DNA from: Clostridiales bacterium
Lineage (GTDB): Bacteria; Bacillota; Clostridia; Lachnospirales; Anaerotignaceae
Direction of reading: 5' to 3'
Assembly: GCA_018364635.1 (NCBI GenBank)
Contig: JAGZLR010000053.1
Coordinates: forward strand, 1-14,011
DNA: 14,011 nucleotides
Position 1 is the first letter of the stretch, and every line of letters starts with the position of its first letter. The translations under genes and the position numbers were made by a program. Shown piece after piece: positions 1 through 6,990 of this stretch. The notes beneath the pieces were generated by a model that did no database searches, had not been told where the DNA came from, and was given only the letters and a program-made list of their open reading frames with translations.

Positions 1-24
1 ACAAATCTTAATATTATGAAATGA

Positions 25-339
25 TTATAGTAACCCTTTCCATTCTCTTCTCATAAAAAGGATCCTTAAAATATTTACTGTTTGGTGTTGGGTATTTACC
101 GTATAAAATACGATATAATTTCTTACCTCTAATTTTCGTATGCCTTTTAATGATAAATATTCATCTGAAACCACCGGTTGACGTTCCGGCATAGTCTCTA
201 GGCTTAATATAGACTTTTTCATTTCTTCTAGTAATTCTTTTGCAGCTTTTGGTGCATAAAGTATATCTGTTATATAATCAAAAATTCCTTTTAAATCTTC
301 TTGGGCGATTTCAGAAATATTCACTTCATATCTCTTCAT
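25..339 (-). CDS. Toxin, RelE/ParE family
   Basis: 104 residues, complete. Pattern of the ParE/RelE fold: strand YEVNISEIAQEDL, two helices (about 14-50) with AKELLEEMKKSILSLETMPER, then the strands GIRKLEVRNYIVFYTVN (66-82) and TVNILRILFMRREW (87-100). ParE members poison gyrase and RelE members cut ribosome-bound mRNA; the sequence does not decide between these. The helix with SLETMPERQP is more ParE-like. The GGAAGG site seven bases before ATG 339 lies inside the antitoxin gene. As cargo in a prophage it may stabilise the element or defend against other phages. Confidence 0.92.
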   Translation of the reverse strand: MKRYEVNISEIAQEDLKGIFDYITDILYAPKAAKELLEEMKKSILSLETMPERQPVVSDEYLSLKGIRKLEVRNYIVFYTVNTQHQTVNILRILFMRREWKGLL

Positions 340-598
340 TCGTAAACCTTCCTTCTATCTCTGAAAACACCTTATTCGCCGGTTTTGTCTTCCCCTTGCT
401 TACATCTTCTAAGCCTTTTTCCAGCATAGTCCTTAATTCAAATTTTCCGACTAAACTCTCATAGGTTTCAATACTCATAACCGCCAAATCGCCAGTGCCA
501 TTTTTCGTAATATAAACGGGTTCATGGTACCGGTGACAATATTCTGATATATCGTTATAACTATTTCTTAGATCACTGCTTGGTCTAATAGATGGCAT
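326..598 (-). CDS. Antitoxin, Phd/YefM family
   Basis: 90 residues. The N-terminal half has SSDLRNSYNDISEYCHRYHE, then PVYITKNGTGDLAVMSIETYES. This is the Phd/YefM DNA-binding fold signature (S-D-L-R-x-x-Y, then P-V-x-I-T-K-N-G). The C-terminal part (about 50-90) is a charged, likely disordered toxin-binding tail, here longer than in minimal members. It neutralises the downstream toxin and represses its own promoter through the inverted repeat upstream. The stop codon lies 14 nt inside the toxin gene. Confidence 0.93.
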   Translation of the reverse strand: MPSIRPSSDLRNSYNDISEYCHRYHEPVYITKNGTGDLAVMSIETYESLVGKFELRTMLEKGLEDVSKGKTKPANKVFSEIEGRFTNEEI

Positions 599-610
599 TT
601 AAGACAACCC

Positions 611-649
611 CTTTCCTATCGATATTATATCAATAAATTGATAGGAAAG
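611..649. promoter_or_regulatory. Inverted-repeat operator of the toxin-antitoxin operon
   Basis: Perfect 10-bp arms CTTTCCTATC (611-620) and GATAGGAAAG (640-649) flank the -10 box; one arm overlaps the -35 box. A third partial copy, TAGGAAAG, lies at 659-666, just upstream of the -35 box. This is the arrangement expected for autorepression by a Phd/YefM-type antitoxin with or without its toxin. Confidence 0.75.
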
Positions 650-652
650 CAA
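624..652 (-). promoter_or_regulatory. Promoter of the toxin-antitoxin operon
   Basis: TTGCTT (647-652) and TATAAT (624-629) are separated by exactly 17 bases on the minus strand. This is a near-consensus vegetative promoter. The expected transcription start is about 20 bases before the antitoxin ATG, where a short AAAGGGG ribosome binding site is present. Confidence 0.82.
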
Positions 653-675
653 TATTTTTAGGAAAGTATACTGAT

Positions 676-717
676 TCAATAAAAAAAGCAACCTCGAAAG
701 GTTGCTTTTTTTATTGA
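676..717. terminator. Strong Rho-independent terminator, usable in both directions
   Basis: A perfect 19-bp inverted repeat (676-694 with 699-717) with a CGAA loop. The core is GCAACCT/AGGTTGC, flanked by seven A on one side and seven T on the other, so either strand ends in a U run. The membrane-protein stop codon (711-713) is inside the stem. It closes the tail operon and its cargo gene and insulates the toxin-antitoxin unit. Confidence 0.93.
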
Positions 718-1055
718 CTATTTCCATCTTCCTGCTTCTCTGCTGGTAGATCAATATTATCAGTTGTAGGCATCTGCTCCAAGTCATCATCCTCTTTTTT
801 GAAAGATAGATCTTGTATAATTCTTTTAGTGTTTTCATAGGTTCCTGCCATAGTAAAAGTCATAAATAGAGTTAATAAGCCCTGCAATATTAAACCTATA
901 CCTGCGCCTATTCCAACATAGTTTGTTGTTGTCACAAAAACTTGCTCCAAAACGTCATATTCTTCTATCATATTATAATTCTTAATTACCCATATCCCCA
1001 CAAATATGAACGATGCTGCAAAAATGAATCCAACCGTTCTTAAATAATTACTCAT
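711..1055 (-). CDS. Small two-helix membrane protein, unknown function (probable prophage cargo gene)
   Basis: 114 residues. Two hydrophobic segments, roughly residues 7-25 (VGFIFAASFIFVGIWVI) and 46-70 (VGIGAGIGLILQGLLTLFMTF), enclose a short loop. A long acidic, glutamine-rich tail (KKEDDDLEQMPTTDNIDLPAEK) follows. I recognise no family. No lysis or baseplate motif is visible, so it is not an expected gene after a tape measure. The chosen ATG at 1055 has GAGGGGGAT about four bases upstream; the longer frame to 1076 runs through that site. With a promoter-like sequence before it and a strong terminator overlapping its stop codon, it behaves as an independent cargo (moron) gene. Superinfection exclusion or another effect on the host membrane is possible but is inference. 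Confidence 0.72.
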   Translation of the reverse strand: MSNYLRTVGFIFAASFIFVGIWVIKNYNMIEEYDVLEQVFVTTTNYVGIGAGIGLILQGLLTLFMTFTMAGTYENTKRIIQDLSFKKEDDDLEQMPTTDNIDLPAEKQEDGNSQ

Positions 1056-1099
1056 AAATATCCCCCTCATCTTCACATAATATGGCTTTTTATAGCTTC

Positions 1100-1129
1100 A
1101 TATTACACCAAATGGGGGGGGTTTGTCCA
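1100..1129 (-). promoter_or_regulatory. Putative promoter of the membrane-protein gene, spacer contains eight C
   Basis: On the minus strand TGGACA (1124-1129; five of six match to TTGACA) is separated by 18 bases from TAATAT (1100-1105; four of six). The spacer carries an uninterrupted run of eight C (1114-1121 as G on the plus strand), very unusual in this AT-rich window. It begins right after the tape measure stop. Gain or loss of one C would change the spacing to 19 or 17. Confidence 0.45.
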
Positions 1130-1131
1130 TG

Positions 1132-3516
1132 CTAAAATTGATAGCTTCTCTCTGCTGTAGCGTCAAGTTCCTCTCGCAACCGAATGCCAAAAGCAGTCAT
1201 CAACCCGTCCACATCGTTTTGGCTTGTGATGTTATTATTGTTTGTCATATCCACCTTGATTTCCGCTGTGGTAAAGCGGTTGATGGTTTCCCGTTCCGCA
1301 TTATCACGCATATACTGTAAATTCTCCTTACTGATATCTACAGAATCCGCAATTCGGCTGGTATCCGCTGCAATGTTTTCTAACGTTGGAGTGTCATCGC
1401 CTACCGAAATATCATTCTCCATTAAACTATCTATATCAGATTGCACCGCTTGATATGCCTTTTCCATATTAGTAAGCTCATTGTTTGCTAGCCTCATGGT
1501 AACCCAACTTTGGCTGATAGCTGCTTGAGCCTTGTTTTTGTTAGCTCTTGCTTCACTTAATTCTCTTTCATGCTTTGCTATCATTGCCTGATCTTTTTCT
1601 CTGTTTTCGTATTGCCAATAAGTAGAAGTTTTATCTTTTTCTTTCGCTTCTAATCTAGCAATCTTTTTTTCGTTTTTTTCTATTATCTTTCTCTGTTCCT
1701 CTGCGATTTCAGCATGTTGTTTTTCATTATCAATTTTAGCCTGAGAAGTCGCATAGCTTTCTCCGGTTTGTTTGCTGCGCTGAATTGCTTCATAACTGAT
1801 ACCTCCTATAGCTGTGCTACTAGAGGCTAGCCCAGCTATCTTGTTTACTTTAAAGATTTCATTCCCTAAGGCATTTAATGCAACTACCACAGACATGATC
1901 GCAGATGCAACAAATATATAAGGGTTCGCCTTTAGGGCCAAATTTAATCCGTTCTGCGCAGCTGTTGCAGCTGTAGTAGATGCCGTTAGAGCGGTCATAT
2001 TTCCATGCATAAGACTGATTCCATTGGATACACCCATCACAATAGGATGAATAGCACCATTGACTATTTTAAATGTTGTAAACCCAACTATCATACTGCC
2101 TAAAATTGGCAAAAACAATTGAAAGTTCTCTGACATCCAACCAAACGCACCGATCGCTAACTCTAAACTTTTTGTCAGTCCATTCGCTCCCTTCGCTAAA
2201 ATGGTAAAAAACTGTGCTGCGCCTTTACTTCGGGCCATTTTAGAAAGAGTATTGGTCATTGTTCCCAAAAGTCCATTGGCTGAAAATATGGAATGAGCCA
2301 CATCGCCAAACTCATTTTTTATCCTTCCAATCAGCGGAGCAGAACTTTGGCCTAATAGCTGCACCTGTGTAAAAAAGTTATTGGCGTATATGGCCGCTGT
2401 ATGTAATGTTTGGGCGATCCCATTGAAGCGCTCTCCACTGACAGAGTCGTTCATACTTCCGTTAATTCTCTCCCACAGCGGGGCAAAAATCTGAGTTGCT
2501 GTTGTCCCCATCTGATTCCATAGATCCCCAAACGTCATAGGCAGCGTAGCAAATTTCGTATTAATATCGTCTGCGGCGTTAAAGAGTGCAGCCTTAATAA
2601 CATCTGATGTAATCAAGCCATCTCTTGACCAGTCTTTCATGACGCCTTTTACACCAGCATTTTTCATATACTGTTCTATAGAATCCGCAAGCATAGGCGC
2701 ATTCTCCATAATAGATCGGAACTCGTCCCCCTGCAGCTTCCCTGCCGCCATTGCTTGAGTCAACTGATACATGGCGTTAATGGATTCACTTGCGCTCGCG
2801 CCGGAGACCTTAAAAGCCTTTTGCATAGTTTCCATAAAGTATATAAGCTCGTCATTGTTTGCAAATGCATCTCCGGCCAACAAGCCTAATTTTGCTGTAG
2901 ACTCCGCAAAACTATCATACTCCGCACGGCTTCTTCTAGCCGCATTAAAAATCGCGTTTTGCAACTCTTCTTGAGTTCGCAAGTTATCGTTAATCATCTC
3001 TAGTCTGGCTTGCGTGCTGACATACTGGTCCGACTCTCCCATAACCCATTTCGCTGTCCTAATTCCAGCGTATATCGTCGCTATACTCATCACCGTACTT
3101 AATAACTGCCTCATGGAGGAATTGGTGTTAGAAATACCCACTTTAAATTTTTTTTGATGACCCGTTATTTCCTCCATTTTCTTTTCCAGTTCTTCTACAC
3201 GGGCAATCAGACCTTTCACTTCCTCTTCTGTAGCGGAAAGCCGTTCTTCCATTGCTGTTACCTGTTGGGTAGCCGTGCGGAAACGGATGGCAAGGTCGTT
3301 AGCTCTTTGTTCTAACCTCTGTATTCTTCGATTGGAAGCCTCCAACTCCTGAGTTAATTGTCTTACCCCACGGTTTCCTGTGCCTAAATTGCGCATCACT
3401 CGGTCCATTCGTTCAAATTGTGTCATTAAAGCATTCGTCTGGGTTATCATATTCCTTAACGTACTACTAACCCCATCGTTTAATCTTGCTGTAGCCTGTA
3501 ACACTGGTCCTGCCAA
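1132..3516 (-). CDS. Tail tape measure protein
   Basis: Sets tail length and is ejected ahead of DNA. 794 residues; short to medium for the family. An N-terminal coiled coil lies at about 48-120 (RIQRLEQRANDL, EERLSATEEEVKGLIARVEEL). The tape-measure N-terminal domain lies at about 150-350, containing TKLGLLAGDAFANNDEL, LQGDEFRSIMENAPML and TFGDLWNQMGTTATQ. Two hydrophobic segments lie near 466-490 and 528-549 and would serve as membrane-spanning parts after ejection. A second coiled coil is at about 595-672, and the end has KVDMTNNNNITSQNDVDGLM, then IRLREELDATAERSYQF, a typical intact C-terminus. Start is TTG 3516, with GAAGTGAG about five bases upstream overlapping the chaperone extension end. 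Confidence 0.94.
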   Translation of the reverse strand: MAGPVLQATARLNDGVSSTLRNMITQTNALMTQFERMDRVMRNLGTGNRGVRQLTQELEASNRRIQRLEQRANDLAIRFRTATQQVTAMEERLSATEEEVKGLIARVEELEKKMEEITGHQKKFKVGISNTNSSMRQLLSTVMSIATIYAGIRTAKWVMGESDQYVSTQARLEMINDNLRTQEELQNAIFNAARRSRAEYDSFAESTAKLGLLAGDAFANNDELIYFMETMQKAFKVSGASASESINAMYQLTQAMAAGKLQGDEFRSIMENAPMLADSIEQYMKNAGVKGVMKDWSRDGLITSDVIKAALFNAADDINTKFATLPMTFGDLWNQMGTTATQIFAPLWERINGSMNDSVSGERFNGIAQTLHTAAIYANNFFTQVQLLGQSSAPLIGRIKNEFGDVAHSIFSANGLLGTMTNTLSKMARSKGAAQFFTILAKGANGLTKSLELAIGAFGWMSENFQLFLPILGSMIVGFTTFKIVNGAIHPIVMGVSNGISLMHGNMTALTASTTAATAAQNGLNLALKANPYIFVASAIMSVVVALNALGNEIFKVNKIAGLASSSTAIGGISYEAIQRSKQTGESYATSQAKIDNEKQHAEIAEEQRKIIEKNEKKIARLEAKEKDKTSTYWQYENREKDQAMIAKHERELSEARANKNKAQAAISQSWVTMRLANNELTNMEKAYQAVQSDIDSLMENDISVGDDTPTLENIAADTSRIADSVDISKENLQYMRDNAERETINRFTTAEIKVDMTNNNNITSQNDVDGLMTAFGIRLREELDATAERSYQF

Positions 3517-3522
3517 TTTTTC

Positions 3523-3714
3523 TCACTTCCGTTTCTTCCCAGAATTTTCTATTCTCTTTTGTTCTTTTTTCTCCGCCTTTATTCGTAGGTCTATCGCCGC
3601 GTAAATAAATGCCTGTTCTACTCTGGAAAGACTTAAAAACTTTGAGGGCGGCCAGTGAAATTTATGTAGACAGTAATACGCGACATTTGCTTCACTATCA
3701 CCGCCCTCAATTAG
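3523..3714 (-). CDS. Tail assembly chaperone, -1 frameshift extension (GT-type C-terminus)
   Basis: The -1 frame from the slippery site is open for 63 codons and closes at TGA 3523-3525, seven bases before the tape measure start. It has no start codon near its beginning. The peptide reads LIEGGDSEANVAYYCLHKFH, then WPPSKFLSLSRVEQAFIYAA and a lysine-rich end. A W-P-x-S-x-(F/W)-L segment followed by E-(R/Q)-AF-x-x-AAI is what I expect for the extension of chaperones in PBSX-type contractile phages. The fused product would be 197 residues. This fully explains the otherwise empty stretch between the chaperone stop and the tape measure. Confidence 0.88.
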   Translation of the reverse strand, partial: LIEGGDSEANVAYYCLHKFHWPPSKFLSLSRVEQAFIYAAIDLRIKAEKKEQKRIENSGKKRK

Positions 3715-4115
3715 TTTTTTGCTTCTTCCACCATATCGTCCATGCTGTCACCATAACCATTGACTTCCTGCGCTTTCAACTTTAGTTTGTTTAATTCCCC
3801 TGAATGAAGCATGTCTAAAAGCAAATCCTCCACCCCCATAACGCCATAGGAGTCCTGTAAACTTTTATCACTCAGATTTGGATAGACAACTGATTCCGCC
3901 GTAAGTAAGAGAGTGTATCTATCCCAATCCATTTCTTTCGTATTCTTATATTTAAAAGTGCATTTCTGCTTAATCATTGTTTCTTTCTTACCTGAAATCG
4001 CTTTTAGTTTCCATACTTCCGGTTTCCCATTCTCATCCAAAAACCGGTTTGAAACAACAAAATTTACAACATCTTCTTGTTTCTCATTTCCTTTAAAAAA
4101 CGCACTTAAACTCAT
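3711..4115 (-). CDS. Tail assembly chaperone, short form (XkdN-like)
   Basis: 134 residues in the zero frame. Such proteins bind the tape measure and help tube proteins assemble around it. Sequence starts MSLSAFFKGNEKQEDVVNFVVSNRF, has a WKLKAISGKKETMIKQK core and a MDWDRYTLLLTAESVVYPNL segment, and ends acidic (DDMVEEAKN). Start ATG 4115 has AAGGAGG seven bases upstream. The final codons GCA AAA AAC TAA form a perfect A_AAA_AAC slippery heptamer, so a fraction of ribosomes should shift into the extension below. Family and position, between tube and tape measure, agree. Confidence 0.9.
   Translation of the reverse strand: MSLSAFFKGNEKQEDVVNFVVSNRFLDENGKPEVWKLKAISGKKETMIKQKCTFKYKNTKEMDWDRYTLLLTAESVVYPNLSDKSLQDSYGVMGVEDLLLDMLHSGELNKLKLKAQEVNGYGDSMDDMVEEAKN
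3714..3720 (-). promoter_or_regulatory. Programmed -1 ribosomal frameshift site A_AAA_AAC
   Basis: The heptamer is in the correct zero-frame register (GCA AAA AAC) and is directly followed by the TAA stop codon. It links the short chaperone to its extension. X_XXY_YYZ slips of this exact kind are the classical signal for tail chaperone gene pairs in tailed phages. A possible downstream stem is GAGGGCGG with CCGCCCTC, but the partner lies about 50 nt away and was not folded. Confidence 0.9.
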
Positions 4116-4127
4116 TTCTTATCCTCC

Positions 4128-4601
4128 TTATACTTCTGCCCCATCAAGCAGATCAAACTTCTCTTGTAATTCCCAATCCTCAAAAGTAAAGTCCATATCC
4201 TCATCCAGATATTCCCCGTCTGCGTCAAACTTTGCCAAAATACCTCCGTCCATATTGCAATCGCGCAAAATGACTGTCTGACGGCCGACGGCACTGGTTG
4301 GGTCCTCATTGGTTATCTGAATATCAAAATAAATGTCTTCACCGTTTTCTTTGTACTTATAAAGTAACTCTCTAAAAATAGATGTATTATAATGAAATGT
4401 AGCGCTTCCTGTGCCCTTCCATCCAACGGCCTTATTGCCTTTTCCTGTTTTACCTAAAATTGGAACCTCTGTCTTTGTTTTTTCCATCGTCGCTTCCAAG
4501 TTGATTGCCTGCATAAAGTTATACCGATTGCCTTCAATGGTTACAAAGCATTCAGCTAAAGAAGCAAAGACAGAATCTTTCGCATTCATCACATTTGCCA
4601 T
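4128..4601 (-). CDS. Tail tube protein (XkdM-like)
   Basis: 157 residues. Forms the inner tube inside the sheath. The sequence runs from NAKDSVFASLAECFVTIEG through MQAINLEATMEKTKTEVPILGKTGKG and WKGTGSATFHYNTSIFRELL to the acidic DEDMDFTFEDWELQE close to the end. The K-T-x-V-P-x-L-G motif and the W-K-G-T-G-S-x-T-x-H-Y run are hallmarks of the XkdM family. ATG 4601 is preferred: GGAGG lies eight bases upstream. The longer frame to 4622 would translate through this site. There is a 17-nt gap after the sheath stop. Confidence 0.93.
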   Translation of the reverse strand: MANVMNAKDSVFASLAECFVTIEGNRYNFMQAINLEATMEKTKTEVPILGKTGKGNKAVGWKGTGSATFHYNTSIFRELLYKYKENGEDIYFDIQITNEDPTSAVGRQTVILRDCNMDGGILAKFDADGEYLDEDMDFTFEDWELQEKFDLLDGAEV

Positions 4602-4618
4602 TTTTTCTCCCTCCTTTG

Positions 4619-5926
4619 TCACCTCACAATGACTGTCATATAAAGTTTTGTCATTGCCACAACCGGCGTTACCGGATTTGTTACCACAACACTCTTTTTG
4701 TCATTGCCCATCTCTACTGTAAGTTCTTCCGACACAAAATCTGTAATCGCCTCAAGCTGTTCCATCTGTCGGTTGTAGGTTACAATATCATTCCACAAAG
4801 CGACTCTTCCGGCGTTATTGTTTTGTACTTTACCTAAGTATTTCGTGTTAAATAACACCGCGATATCATTGGCAATCTGGTCAAGCACGCGGATAACCTG
4901 ATTGGAAGAGAAATCTTCATTTTTATCTACTGTGAAGGAAACAAAACTATTGATATCATCCAATACCCGTATTTCGTCCCCTACACGATGAAATAGAAAC
5001 TCACCTGCTTTTAAGGCTTGTTCTAACTGTGTTTGGGTATAATCCACACCAATAGCAAATTCTCCATCATACACTTTGTTTGTGTTGCTCTTATTCACCG
5101 CACATCCAGCAGACGCGCCTGTCACCCAGTACACCGCCGCAGATACTGGATAATTGTCATCGGTTACTGTGTTTTTCACATTGATAACCCCTTCGTAGTC
5201 TGGTGCCTTTCCCTGCAATACCAGCTGGAACTTGGCTCCTACTTCTTCCCTCATGCGTTTTACAAAAGACACATAAAGGCTTTTAATGGTATCCTCTGTA
5301 GATACACAGCCCATAGTATTAAATGTATAAGACTCTATCTTATCCAAAAACGCTTGATGGGAAGCTCCGTTTACCTCACTGTTTGTTCCTCCGTTAAGAG
5401 CCATACCTGCGGTTTCCTCTAGTTCCGTACTTTTCCATGTCACGTAATCATTCGCTACTAGTTCACTTGCTTGCCCTACAGTTTGTTTATCCAAAAGTGT
5501 TGTTTCGTCCATATATAAGGAAACGTCAAACTTTTCCTCTTCATCCACGTTTTTGGCAATGACAACCTTTAAAGCATTGCCTCTTGTACCTGCGTATTTC
5601 GCTTCTGCATAAGTATTGGAAGCTTTCACGCCTGACCCGTTTAACCGGTAGGCATAAAGGGTTTTCGCATTTAAAAAAATCTCTCGTACCCCTTTTAGCG
5701 CATCTGCCGTATAGTCATATCCAAAAATACGCATACTATCCTTTTGTAACTCTGCGCTTTCCACAGTGAAAACTTTATCGCCAACACCCCAATCAAGTTC
5801 TAATGCCATCGCCGCATATCCTCTATCAGAAACCGTTGCCGATGCTTTCGCCGCAGATACAAAATTGATGTAAGTGCCTGGCAATACTTTGTTTTGTGTT
5901 AAAAATGTTCCGCCGCCTAATGCCAA
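4619..5926 (-). CDS. Contractile tail sheath protein (XkdK-like)
   Basis: The outer tail layer that contracts to drive the tube through the cell envelope; its presence makes this a myovirus-type tail. 435 residues, normal for the short XkdK class. Recognisable parts are PGTYINFVSAAKASATVSDRG near the start, RGNALKVVIAKN after a YRLN strand, the KNTVTDDNYPVSAAVYWVTGASAG region, and a C-terminal half with VLDDINSFVSFT and NNNAGRVALWNDIV, followed by closing strands. The start is TTG 5926 (frame LGGGTF follows), chosen because GGTGG is five bases upstream and the preceding stop is directly adjacent. Confidence 0.93.
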   Translation of the reverse strand: MALGGGTFLTQNKVLPGTYINFVSAAKASATVSDRGYAAMALELDWGVGDKVFTVESAELQKDSMRIFGYDYTADALKGVREIFLNAKTLYAYRLNGSGVKASNTYAEAKYAGTRGNALKVVIAKNVDEEEKFDVSLYMDETTLLDKQTVGQASELVANDYVTWKSTELEETAGMALNGGTNSEVNGASHQAFLDKIESYTFNTMGCVSTEDTIKSLYVSFVKRMREEVGAKFQLVLQGKAPDYEGVINVKNTVTDDNYPVSAAVYWVTGASAGCAVNKSNTNKVYDGEFAIGVDYTQTQLEQALKAGEFLFHRVGDEIRVLDDINSFVSFTVDKNEDFSSNQVIRVLDQIANDIAVLFNTKYLGKVQNNNAGRVALWNDIVTYNRQMEQLEAITDFVSEELTVEMGNDKKSVVVTNPVTPVVAMTKLYMTVIVR

Positions 5927-6121
5927 TTAGTCCACCTTCTTTCTTAGAAATGTTTGAATTCTTCTTTCCAGTTCGTCTTTTGTAATACGTTCTGTCTCCG
6001 TTACCAAAGCTGAAACTAAATCTCTCCTATCTCTATAGGCTTTCGCCTGTAACAGTTGGTCTTTTGTAAACCAAGGATGTTTCTTTGCTGTTTCTTCTTT
6101 CTCAATCCCTTGTTTTGGCAT
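5927..6121 (-). CDS. Small conserved phage protein of unknown function before the tail sheath
   Basis: 64 residues, highly charged and helical, with HPWFTKDQLLQAKAYRDRRDL in the centre and KDELERRIQTFLRKKV at the end. Similar short proteins with an HPWFTK start occur just upstream of the sheath gene in clostridial contractile-tail phages, but no function is known to me. It has an excellent ribosome binding site (AGGAGGTGAG) five bases before ATG 6121, overlaps the previous gene by 20 nt, and its stop codon touches the sheath start with no gap. This coupling argues that it is real. Confidence 0.8.
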   Translation of the reverse strand: MPKQGIEKEETAKKHPWFTKDQLLQAKAYRDRRDLVSALVTETERITKDELERRIQTFLRKKVD

Positions 6122-6530
6122 TTGTACTCACCTCCTCCATAAAATCTATGGTTTGACTTTTCTCTCTTACTACCATAGGGAAATTTACCATAAAATGCAG
6201 CGTATCTTCTGTGATTTCTGAGTGCATACTCATTCCTCTAAGTTTACCAACCGGTGAATCAATAAAGCGCATGCATCCATATAAGCGGGAAGCGACGTTT
6301 TGCATTTCTTGATTTTTTATAAAACGACTATCTGGAAAGTAATGAATGTCAAAAAGCGCTGTATACTTTCCTCTGTATCCTATGTAAGGCGTAAAGCTAT
6401 CTTCCAGTTCCAAAATAAAAAAGCATGGTTCCTCAAAACCCTGCTTTACTTGCTCTGTATAAATTTTATATTTTGTTCCAAACTCAGTTCTCAGCGCTTT
6501 TGCTATCCCCAGCATAATCTCATTACTCAT
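6102..6530 (-). CDS. Tail terminator-like protein (YqbJ/XkdJ position)
   Basis: 142 residues. It begins MSNEIMLGIAKALRTEF, contains GFEEPCFFILELEDS and FDIHYFPDS, and ends with a strand-rich HFMVNFPMVVREK segment. That is the layout of small tail-terminator or completion proteins that cap the sheath and tube at the neck. The ATG at 6530 has GGAGGG about seven bases upstream and overlaps the previous stop by 8 nt; an ATG at 6545 would sit in front of that site. Its place between the gp10-like gene and the sheath supports the role. Function is inferred from position and fold pattern. Confidence 0.72.
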   Translation of the reverse strand: MSNEIMLGIAKALRTEFGTKYKIYTEQVKQGFEEPCFFILELEDSFTPYIGYRGKYTALFDIHYFPDSRFIKNQEMQNVASRLYGCMRFIDSPVGKLRGMSMHSEITEDTLHFMVNFPMVVREKSQTIDFMEEVSTNAKTRD

Positions 6531-6990
6531 GGAATATCCCTCCATAACAGCTTAGTAATTCGGATAACACTAGCTGCGGTAAATCTTGCTCTACTTCAAT
6601 TTGTGCCTTTGTCAACATAAACCGACCGGTTACCCAAGAACGTTTCAGACGTTTCCCCAATGCCGGTACATATCTACCTGGCTGCTGCCTATGACCATAT
6701 TCCACATAAAAAGCATATTCCGCTTGATTGTAAACCACAGCTGCATATGCCTTTACTTGTTTTGTCGCTTTCTGTATTCTCCATGACCGCCGCAATTGAC
6801 CGCCTGTTCTGCTCTCTCCTATCAAGTCATCATAAACACCAACAGGGGTAAGCTGTACCACTCTTCGCAACAGTAGCAACCCAATCTGATTAGAAAGCCG
6901 TAAAATAAAATCATCGTTTCCTCTTTGCAGGCGAAGTAATTGGTTATGAAACTTTTTAAAATCCGAGTATTCCAAACCGCCTTTTGCCAT
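6523..6990 (-). CDS. HK97 gp10-like neck / tail completion protein
   Basis: 155 residues. An N-terminal helix (FKKFHNQLLRLQRGNDDFILRL) is followed by LLLRRVVQLTPVGVYDD, GGQLRRSW and the AEYAFYVEYGHRQQPGRYVP motif. This Y-x-x-VEYGHR segment is characteristic of HK97 gp10-like proteins, which sit in the neck between head and tail. The correct start is the ATG at 6990, with a GGGAG site upstream and sharing one base with the preceding stop. An open frame continues upstream to 7125 but that part is a shadow of the preceding gene. Confidence 0.85.
   Translation of the reverse strand: MAKGGLEYSDFKKFHNQLLRLQRGNDDFILRLSNQIGLLLLRRVVQLTPVGVYDDLIGESRTGGQLRRSWRIQKATKQVKAYAAVVYNQAEYAFYVEYGHRQQPGRYVPALGKRLKRSWVTGRFMLTKAQIEVEQDLPQLVLSELLSCYGGIFHE

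Noticed and set aside
599..838. Open frame of 79 codons on the minus strand ending just before the antitoxin gene.
   Set aside because: It overlaps the 3' half of the membrane-protein gene in another frame, runs through the terminator hairpin and the toxin-antitoxin promoter, and its sequence looks like a frame shadow.
1132..3516. Tape measure gene possibly cut short by insertion of the cargo region.
   Set aside because: The C-terminus has the usual asparagine-rich strand and EELDAxAE-type end, so it looks complete; only the genes after it are missing.
4112..4309. Minus-strand frame of 65 codons overlapping the tail tube gene.
   Set aside because: It has no ribosome binding site, and most of it is out-of-frame tail tube sequence.
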